Positions 56,198-64,000 of a DNA stretch of 64,000 nucleotides are shown here, piece after piece; position 1 is the stretch's first letter, and the number at the start of each line of letters is the position of its first letter. Source of the stretch: Dasypus novemcinctus (lineage: Eukaryota > Chordata > Mammalia > Cingulata > Dasypodidae); the NCBI RefSeq assembly GCF_030445035.2, contig NC_080701.1, forward strand, positions 20,738,798 to 20,802,797. Reading direction: 5' to 3'. The notes under the pieces are model-generated. The model did no database searches and had not been told where the DNA came from. It saw only the letters and a program-made list of their open reading frames with translations. Both the position numbers and the translations under genes were made by a program.

Positions 56198-58655
56198 TTT
56201 TTTTTTTTTTTTTTTTTTTTTCTGGCTAGAACTTTATTTAAGAAATAAGCATCCTATATAATTTGAGATGATTCAAATAGTTATTTCTGGATTACTGTAA
56301 AAAAAATATTTTTCAGAAATAGCAATCATCTCAATAATCACACAGACTTCTTTCATTAAAGACCTCCAAAATAACTCCTCTATATCAAAAAATTTACAGA
56401 TGTCACAAAGTTAAATAATGGTCTATGAAGGAGAAAGAAAATTTTGCTAAGAGAAGCCCTAAGGGAGCAGTTTCTCCCATTATACTTTTTATTGATAGAA
56501 TTCATGAAGATGGAACTAGTTTTGATTTGCTTTTTAGTGCTTAATCTGAGAGGAAGCCCAAGAAATCAATAGCCTTAGGAGAAAACTTGCTTCCATGTTG
56601 TCAAGTTTAAGCTTTTTTGACAATGGCTTTAAATCTTGAAGAGATAAGAAAGCTAAATGTGTATTCTAATACACATTTAAATAAACAGGCAAAAGAAAGC
56701 AACAATTATGAATATATTATTGTATACTTGAATATACAACAAACTTAATGCTTTGAATATTTTATCTTGATTATAATTTTTAGAATATGTTGTTCTAGAA
56801 ATCCAAAAGTAAAACTTCCGTATATGTTATATTAGGGATTCTCTGTGATTAACTTTCTGGACTATTGTAACAATAAGAGACTAGATGTGAACATGTCTAT
56901 GTTGAAAAGAGAGAGCACTGAGGAGGAGTGGCAAGAGAATGAATCACCCATGTGTTATGCTCACTGCTAATGCTAAGTCCAAGAGATGAAAAAAAGTGAT
57001 TACTTGTTCATTTCTAAATAGCCAGACAACACTCACTGGCTCTCTACCATTAATACAATTTCTTAGTCCTAAATATTCAGAGAAAGACTGTGGTGACCCT
57101 TCTCTTCTGGTCTCCTTACCAAACCTCTATGTCACTTATGACATTACTTATAAAATTCTGCAATCCGAAAACATGCAGGTAAACACAAGCTTGCTGATTT
57201 TCACTTAACCAAATTAAAATAGATAAAACATGTTAATCCTGATAACACAACCTTAGTTTTCATATTCATTAAAACATTTTTAATTGCTCAGACATGAGAA
57301 TTGGAAGTGAATGTATTTACTTGGAAGAGAACTACTGAATTTATTCTCCAGAAGGAAAAACAGACCTGAAGCATCACATTATATTGGAACATTTCAAGCC
57401 GTTGAGATGCCTTTATCTTCTAAACTTCAACGAAAGCTGCTTGTACAAACTATTTAATGAATATCTGCCCCTGTTAAACAAGCAAGATATCTGATGTATT
57501 AGAGAAGCCAGAAGCTGAGTCATTTAATTTCTTTCTTTTGCTTCCATTTGCTAGCATAGTGGCAACTTACATAATGTATCTGTATAGATTCCCAGCATTG
57601 AATTGATGGGATTGTATTTTTTACCTCTATATAATGATGCCACTTTGTCACACCTGATTACTTTCTGGGTGTGATACAGGAGGAACATGCCAAAAAGAAC
57701 TAATCCACCATAAATTGCCACTGAGTACAGAGTAACACCAGTCACTGTGGTAGGTGGAAGAACCATAGATCCCAGTGAGGACACAAAGACGAGGCCTAGG
57801 CCCACTCCCAGGGGTGACCCATCTTCATAAACTTCTCACCGGGAGCACCTGTGCCCACGCTGGAGAGGCTGCCCACAATGCTGGCTGTGTACCAGGCAGC
57901 TGTGATGAGCAGAAGGCCCCCTAATATCGCCAGGAGAGCCACCATTGTACCCTTCACTGTAGAATGTAGTAACCAAGGAAGATGCTTTGGACCAGACTCT
58001 AGTCTAGGGTGTCAGCTGTACCAGCATCCAGCTCCAGTCGTGACTACAAAGGTTGCACCAGTTGTCACCCAATAGCCTCTCACCACAAAGGTCACAAGCA
58101 TGGGAGATTTGCTCATTGCCAAGGCAGACAAATCTGTTAAACCAGTATTTCCTGCTAAGTACATATAGGTAGAATGAGTTCTATCTTTCTCATACCAAGG
58201 CCAAATTACAGTCTTTTCAATAGTTCCAATCTCATTAGACATTCCCAAGCCATAGTAGCACAACATTCCAAATAAATATAACTTCCAGCAACAAACCATC
58301 TTCCTGTCTGATCAATTTTAAATATTTTTTCTATTGATGACTCCAATACTGCATCTTTGAGTTCTTGGCCGGTTTCTCCACGTTGGATTCCAATTCTTGT
58401 CTTGCTGGCATTTTCCCTGCTAGGTGTTAAGAGCCGTTGATTTCTTCGTGATGGAATTTTTCAGACCACAGGAGGCCTTGGAGAAAGGTGGGTGGGAAAT
58501 CCGGGAAGGCAGTGCCCAGAAACACACATTGTCGCCAGCATTATGGTGCACCAGTTTAACCAAGCAGATCTGAAATGCTTAGTCGCCGGTTACCTCCACT
58601 GCCCAGGTCCCCTTTCAGGCCGAGAAACACATGTGGTGCCCACCCCACCCCAGTT
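56198..58655 (-). pseudogene. GHITM: Processed pseudogene of growth hormone-inducible transmembrane protein
   Basis: The parent, GHITM, is an inner-mitochondrial-membrane protein of the TMBIM/Bax-inhibitor-1 family. This copy has no introns. A plus-strand T run (56198-56221) is its poly-A, with AATAAA at 56238-56233 and a 3'UTR from about 57530. The degenerate reading frame starts at the ATG at 58541 and ends near 57530. Recognisable segments include GLGLVFVSSLGSMVLPPTT, YNPINSMLGIYTDTL, TYMYLAGNTGLTDLSALAMS and LLTPSREN. Stops, shifts and a small deletion near the C-terminus destroy it. The copy is nearly full length, since some 5' leader is present up to about 58655. It splits an antisense L1. 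Flanks 'acctttgtgatgttctt' and 'accctttatgttgttttt' look like a diverged target-site duplication. It is antisense to BAG4. Confidence 0.92.
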
Positions 58656-58659
58656 TCCC

Positions 58660-59520
58660 ACTTACCCTTTATGTTGTTTTTGTTACATATTTATATATTA
58701 TGAGTCCCAAAGTATTGTTTATTAATACATTTTATGCATTTGCCTTTTAGATCCTATAGGAAGAAAAAGTGGAGTTATAAATAAAAAGTACAGTAGTACT
58801 GGTATTTCTATTTACCCATGTCATTATCTTTACTGAAATGTGGCTTCAGTCAATTGTCTAGCATCATTTCCTTTCAACCTGCAAAACTCTTTTTAGCATT
58901 TCTTGTAGGACCAGTCTAGCTGTTATGAACTCCCTTAGCTTTTTAAAATCTGGGAATGCCTTAATCGCTTTCTCATTTTTGAAAGACAGTTTTGCTGGAT
59001 ACGGAATTCTTGGTTGGAAAATTTTTGCTTTCAGTACTTTAAATATGTCTTTCCATTGCCTCTTGCCTCCATGGTTTCCAGTGAGAAATTGGCAGTTAAT
59101 CTTATTGTAGCTCCCTTGTATGCTTTCAGAATTCTCCGTCTTTGGCATTCAACAATTTTATTATAACATGGCATGGTGTGTGTCTATTTGGATTTCTCTT
59201 GTTTGGAGTTTATTGAGCATCTTAGATGTGCATATTCATGTCTTATGTTAAATTTGGGGATTCTGAATGTGCTCTCTGTCCTTTTCTCACTTTCTTCTCC
59301 TTCTGGGATTCCCACAATGCACATATTAGTTGTACTTGATGATGTCCCGCAGATTCCTCAGGCTTTTTTCACTTTTCTTCTTCTTTTTTTTTTTAATATT
59401 AAAATGTACCATGTGCAACAAAAAAGTGTAAGACTCTTTTGGGCCATCTAAAAGAAGAGGATAAAGATCAAGAAAACAACAGTGAAGAAAGTGAGAAGGT
59501 AGACATACCAAAGTCTTTTT
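58660..59520 (-). repeat. L1 ORF2-region fragment, antisense
   Basis: Continuation of the L1 before the GHITM copy ('atgagtcccaaagtattgtt', then 'gacagttttgctggatacgg' and 'tttccattgcctcttgcctc'). Confidence 0.75.
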
Positions 59521-59546
59521 AAAAAATGATCTTAAAAATGCTCAAA

Positions 59547-59970
59547 GAGGAAGCAGACTTGGCTCAATGGATAGAGTGACCACCTACCACATGGGAGGTC
59601 CACGGTTCAAACCCAGGGCCTCCTTGACCCGTGTGGAGCTGGCCCATGCTCAGTGCTCATGCACACAAGGAGTGCTGTGCCACGCAGGGGTTTCCCCCAC
59701 GTAGGGGAGCCCCACGTACAAGGAGTGTGCCCTGCAAGGAGTGCGCTCCAGAAGGAGAGCCGCCCAGTGTGAAGGAAAGTTCAGCCTGCCCAGAAGTGGC
59801 GTGGCACACACGGGGAGCTGACGCTGCAAGATGATGCAACAAAAAGAGACACAGATTCCTGGTGCCGCTGACAAGAATGCAAGTGGACAGCGAATGGACA
59901 CAGAGAGCAGACACTGGGGGTGGGGGGAAGGGAAGAGAAATAAATAAAAAGAAATCTTTAAAAAAAAATT
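59547..59970 (+). repeat. DAS-type SINE
   Basis: 'ggaagcagacttggctcaat' head, 'cacggttcaaacccagg' B box. Flanks 'aaatgctcaaag' and 'aaattctcaagg'. Confidence 0.9.
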
Positions 59971-61210
59971 CTCAAGGAGATGAAGGAAAACACAGAGAAC
60001 AAAGTAAAGGATATCTGGAAAACAATGTATGAGCAATATGAGACTCTTAAGAAAGAGATAGAACTTTTTAAAAGCAACCAAACAGAACTCCTGGAGTTGA
60101 AGACCACAATAACTGAAATGAAAAATGAAAAATGCCCAAGAGGATTTCAAGAGCAGACTAGAGCTGGCAGAAGAAAAAAATTAAACTTGAAAAGACACTT
60201 GAAATGAGTGAGTCTAGGAGCAGAAAGAAAAATAAATACTAAATGTGAAAATAGGGAAGCGGACTTGGCCCAATGGATAGGGCGTCCGCCTACCACATGG
60301 AAGGTCTGCGGTTAAAACCCCGGGCCTCCTTGACCCCTGTGGAGCTGGCCCATGCGCAGTGCTGATGCGCGCAAGGAGTGCCGTGCCACGCAGGATGTCC
60401 CCTACATAGGGGAGCCCCACACACAAGGAGTGCGCCCCATAAGGAGAGCCACCCAGTACGAAAGAAAGTGCAGCCTGCCCAGGAATGGCGCTGCACACAT
60501 GGAGAGCTGACACAGCAAGATGACGCAACAAAAAGAAACAGATTCCCAGTGCTGCTGATAAGGATAGAAGCAGTCACAGATGAACACACAGTGAATGGGG
60601 TGGGGGGGGGGGGGGGGGGAGGGAAGAGAAATAAATTTTAAAAAAAGTGAAAATAACCTAAGGTGCCTCTGGAGCAATCAAGTGCACCAATACACATTAT
60701 GGGAGTCCTAGAAGGAGAGGAGAGAAAGGGGCAGAAGTAATAGTCAAATAATAACTTATCAAATTTAGCAAAAGATACGAATATCCACGTACAAGAAGCG
60801 CAGAGAAAACCAAACAGGATAAACATGAAAAAAAATACACCATCATATGTTGGTCACGCTATCAAATGCTAAGGACAAGGAGTTCTGAAGGCTACAGGGA
60901 AAATCAATGTGTTATGGTACAAAGGAGTCCTAATTAGTCTGACAGTTTCTCATCAGAAACCATGGAGGCAAGAAGGCGGTGGGTAGAAATACTTAAAGTG
61001 CTGAAAGAAAACAACTGCCAGCCAAGAATTTTATATCCAGAAATGAGAAAGATTGACATTCTCAGGTCAACAAGCTGAGGGACTTCCTCACCTTTAGAGC
61101 TGCCTAATAAGCAGTGCTAAAGGGAGTTCTTCAGACTGAAAGGAAAGGACACTAGACAGTGGTTCAAAGCAGCATAAAGAAATAGAGGCCTGCAGTAATG
61201 CTAACCATTT
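59971..61210 (+). repeat. L1/HAL1-like ORF1 relic, sense, interrupted by a SINE
   Basis: The frame at 59980-60207 reads TLKKEIELFKSNQTELLELK, a coiled-coil L1 ORF1-like segment. After the SINE, 'ccaatacacattatgggagt' and 'gccaagaattttatatccag' are classic ancient L1/HAL1 ORF1-region sequence. Broken, not a host gene. Confidence 0.65.
60254..60647 (+). repeat. DAS-type SINE with exact target-site duplication and 18-base G run
   Basis: 'gtgaaaata' at 60245-60253 and 60647-60655. The G run at 60602-60619 sits before the A-rich tail. Confidence 0.93.
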
Positions 61211-61849
61211 GGGTAATTATAAGTTCCAGTATTATTGTAGTATATTGTTTGTTATATAACTCCATTTCTTACTTTCTATAAGTACTAAAATGCATATATA
61301 TAAAAAGTAATGATAAATCTATGTTTTCGTACTTACATTGTACAAAGGTCTATTAGTACACCAAAGGGGGTACCGACACAAAGTACAGAAATCTGCTGGC
61401 TTTTATAATGAGGATTTATTTGGGGGCCAAATCAAGGCATCAGGGGAGATGTTTTCTCACCAAAGTCAGCTGTTGTAGATGCTGGTGTGTTGCCATATGG
61501 TGAAGCACGATGGCTGCTGACCTCTGCGAGGTTTCAGCCTTCCCCTCTGCGCTTCTTCTCTCAGGCTCAGCTGCTTTGCTTTTTCCCGATTTCAGTTGCA
61601 AGCTGGCATAGGGCTTGTCATTTAGGGCTTCCTCTCTCTCCTGGCATAGAGCTTGTTTCTTTCTGGACCTTTTATATCCGTTTCAGCTGTTCTGCTCTCT
61701 TTGCAATTTCTGCAGTAAGCTATCCTGCAAAATGACTCCTCTCTTCCCAGGTCTCAGCTGTTTGAACCTTTTCCTTTCTGTCACAGGGCAGAATCAAAAT
61801 GACAGAGCTCTCTCTTCATGTGTGTCTGTCTGTGTGAGTCCTTATTTTC

Positions 61850-62262
61850 TTTTTTAAAGATTTATTTTATTTACTTCTCTCCCTTTCCCCCCCCACCCCG
61901 GTTGTCTGTTCTCTGTGTCTATTTGTTTCGTCGTCTTCTTTGTCCGCTTCTGTTGTTGTCAGTGGCGTGGGAATCTGTGTCTCTTTTGGTTGCGTCATCT
62001 TGCTCCTTCAGCTCTCCATGTGTGCGGTGCCACTCCTGGGCAGGCTGCACTTTCGTGCTGGGCAGCTCTCCTTCCAGGGTGCACTCCTTGCGCGGGGGGC
62101 TCCCCTTCGCGAGGGACACCCCCACGTGGCACAGCACTCCTTGCATGCATCAGCACTGCGCATGGGCCAGCTCCACACGGGTCAAGGAGGCCCTGGGTTT
62201 GAACTGTGGACCTCCTATGTTGTAGATGGACGCCCTAACCACTGGGCCAAGTCCGCCGCCCT
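61850..62262 (-). repeat. DAS-type SINE nested in LTR, with target-site duplication
   Basis: Antisense, flanked by 'tgagtccttatttt' and 'tgagtccttttttat'. The head ends 'caagtccgccgccc'. Confidence 0.9.
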
Positions 62263-62346
62263 ATGAGTCCTTTTTTATCAGACCCAGCAAGGTGATGAGG
62301 ACTCAACCTGAGTTTAGCCCACTGATGTAGTCAAATTAAAAGCCCA

Positions 62347-62738
62347 GGGAAGTGGATTTGACTCAGCGGATAGGGTGTCCGCCTACCACATGGGAGCTCC
62401 AGGGTTCAAACCCAGGGCCTCCTGACCTGTGTGATGAGTTGGCCCACACACAGTGCTGATGCGCACAAGGAGTGCCGTGCCATGCAGGGGTGTCCCCCGC
62501 GTAGGGGAGCCCCACGCACAAGGAATGCACTCCATAAGGAGAGCTGCCCAGTGCAAAAGAAAGTGCAGCCTGCCCAGGAATGGCATTGCACACATGGAGA
62601 GCTGATGTAAGATGATGCAACAAAAAGAGACACAGATTCTGGGTGCCGCTGACAAGAATAGAAGCGAACACAGAAGAACACACAGCTAATGGACAGAGAG
62701 AGCAGACAGCTGAAGGGAGGAAGGGGAGAGGAAAAAAA
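62347..62738 (+). repeat. DAS-type SINE nested in LTR
   Basis: 'gggaagtggatttgactcag' head. 'aaaagccca' is repeated at its 3' end (about 62339 and 62736), where the next element starts. Confidence 0.9.
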
Positions 62739-62744
62739 AGCCCA

Positions 62745-63103
62745 GGGAAGCAGATGTGGCTCAGTTGAGTGCCTGCCTATCACATAGGAGGGCCTGGGTT
62801 TGGTTCCTCGTATGTCCTAAAGAAGATGAGCAAGACAGCAAGCTGATGCGATGGGCTGGTGCTGCAGCAAGCTAACACAACAAGATGACACAACGAGGAA
62901 ACACAGTGAGAGAACAAGCAGGGAGTGGTTGTGGCTCAAGCATTTGGGCATCTCCCTTACACATGGGAGATCCTGGGTTTGGTTCCCTGTGTCTTCTAAG
63001 AAGAAGATGAGGAGACACAGCATACAATGAATAGACACAGAGAGCAGATGGCTAATGCAAACAATGGGGGGTGGGGTGAGAAATAAAATCTTAAAAAAAA
63101 AAC
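62745..63103 (+). repeat. Dimeric tRNA-like SINE nested in LTR
   Basis: Units at 62748 ('gaagcagatgtggctcagtt') and about 62921 ('gggagtggttgtggctcaag'). Poly-A at about 63094-63103. Confidence 0.85.
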
Positions 63104-63246
63104 CCAAAGCAAGCTTATCAAATAATCTAATCGAAGGCTCATTGGTTGACTTAATACAGTCAAAGGATATCACACCCAGAGGATTAAATTGGTTTACAAG
63201 CATGATCTTTCTCTCTTTGGGATTCATAAAATAATTTCAAACTGCC

Positions 63247-63636
63247 TCCATAAGTGGTAACAAGTACGTAAGTGGTATTGGGGGACAAAGGGACATAGGA
63301 AAAGTATATGTATGTGTATGCTTTGACATATATTAAGTTAGTATCAAACCAAATATGATTGTTACATATTTAGGATGTTAAATTTCAACCCTATGGTAAA
63401 CACAAAGAAAATAAAACAAAAATATCCAGATAGAAATGAGAAGAAAGGAGAAGGCACTCAATATGGTATAACACAAAAAATCAAATAAATATAAAAGTAG
63501 GCATTAATGGAAGTGAGGGACAAAAAAGGTGTAAGACTTACAAAAAGTAAATATAAATAGAGTGGCAGAAGAAAGTTGTGACCAAAGTTTGAAGTTCTTT
63601 TGTGAATCTCCAAAAGAGAAAGATTGTTTTTGTTTT
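63247..63636. other. BAG4 intron 2, no recognised feature
   Basis: A-rich unassigned sequence between the LTR and the last SINE. Confidence 0.4.
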
Positions 63637-64000
63637 TGTTTTTTTTAAAGATTTATTTATTTCTCTCCCCTTTCCTCCCCAACCCTGATTGTCTGTTCTC
63701 TGTGTCTGTTTGCTGCGTCTTCTTTGTCTGCTTCTGTTGTTAGCGGCACGGGAATCTGTGTCTCTTTCTGTTGCGTCATCTTTCCGTGTGTGTGGCGCCA
63801 TTCCTGGGCAGGCTGCACTTTCTTTCGCGCTGGGCGGCTTTCCTTATGGGGCGCACTCCTTGGGCGTGGGGCTGCCCTACACGGGGGACACCCCTGCGTG
63901 GCAGGGCACTCCTTACGTGCATCAGCACTGCACATGGGCCAGCTCCGCACAGGTCAAGGAGGCCCGGGGTTTGAACCGCGGACCTCCTGTGTGGTAGGCG
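63637..64000 (-). repeat. DAS-type SINE, cut by the window end
   Basis: Antisense. The T-run and body are complete, while the tRNA head is truncated at 64000 ('tgtgtggtaggcg'). Confidence 0.92.

Larger units (their letters stand above)
61349..63246 (-). repeat. Xenarthran MaLR-like LTR split by several SINEs
   Basis: Pieces are 61349-61849, 62263-62346 and 63104-63246. It starts 'tctattagtacaccaaaggg' with 'ggatttatttgggggccaaa', and ends 'aataatttcaaactgcc'. It is the inverse of the copies at 30755 and 45736. No coding. Confidence 0.65.

Noticed and set aside
15575-64000. tRNA genes suggested by many A-box/B-box patterns
   Set aside because: All are heads of tRNA-derived SINEs with diverged stems and attached bodies or A-tails. 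No complete cloverleaf was seen.
51047-64000. BAG4 exon 3 and later exons
   Set aside because: I looked for the expected Tyr/Pro-rich exon 3 sequence on plus and did not find it. Only repeats and the GHITM pseudogene are present.

Overview
This is nuclear DNA from a placental mammal, most likely an armadillo (Dasypus-type xenarthran). Two things support that. The three genes match human STAR, LSM1 and BAG4 exon by exon, in the order and orientation I recall from human chromosome 8p11. About 38 copies or fragments of a tRNA-derived SINE match the DAS-SINE type known from armadillos. The species call is inferred from the repeats. The gene calls come from direct translation and splice-site reading.

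Layout. (1) 509-5960, minus strand: complete STAR gene, seven exons, 285 codons, with a recognisable promoter (SF-1-like, GATA and TATA-like motifs). (2) 5960-16660: intergenic, with old MIR, L2, L1 and MER5-like repeats, a GC-rich unique block around 7.5-8.95 kb, and no DAS SINE before 15575. (3) 16680-26615, minus strand: complete LSM1 gene, four coding exons, 133 codons. (4) 26616-27143: a 528-bp CpG-rich interval between the start codons of LSM1 and BAG4, almost certainly a shared divergent promoter. (5) 27144-64000, plus strand: 5' part of BAG4, with exon 1 at 27144-27413 and exon 2 at 50939-51046. Intron 1 is about 23.5 kb. Intron 2 runs past the window end, so the exons encoding the rest of BAG4, including the BAG domain, are not present.

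Most of BAG4 introns 1 and 2 is transposon debris: antisense L1 ORF2 and 3'UTR segments, solo LTR-like elements of several families, an MLT1-like LTR, many full-length or dimeric DAS-type SINEs (often nested, several with visible target-site duplications), and three L1-mediated gene retrocopies. One retrocopy is a full-length minus-strand processed pseudogene of GHITM (56198-58655). One is a GC-rich plus-strand copy of a gene I could not identify (about 43790-44350). One is a short antisense 3'UTR-like fragment (43438-43616).

The three genes are functionally unrelated neighbours. STAR moves cholesterol to the inner mitochondrial membrane for steroid synthesis. LSM1 is part of the cytoplasmic LSM1-7 mRNA-decay ring. 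BAG4 is an Hsp70 co-chaperone that silences death-receptor signalling. Most remaining open frames are antisense readings of SINEs and are not genes. I found no previously undescribed molecular system. The points most worth checking are the unidentified retrocopy, the nested retroposition, the SINE-density boundary, and candidate STAR upstream control sequence.
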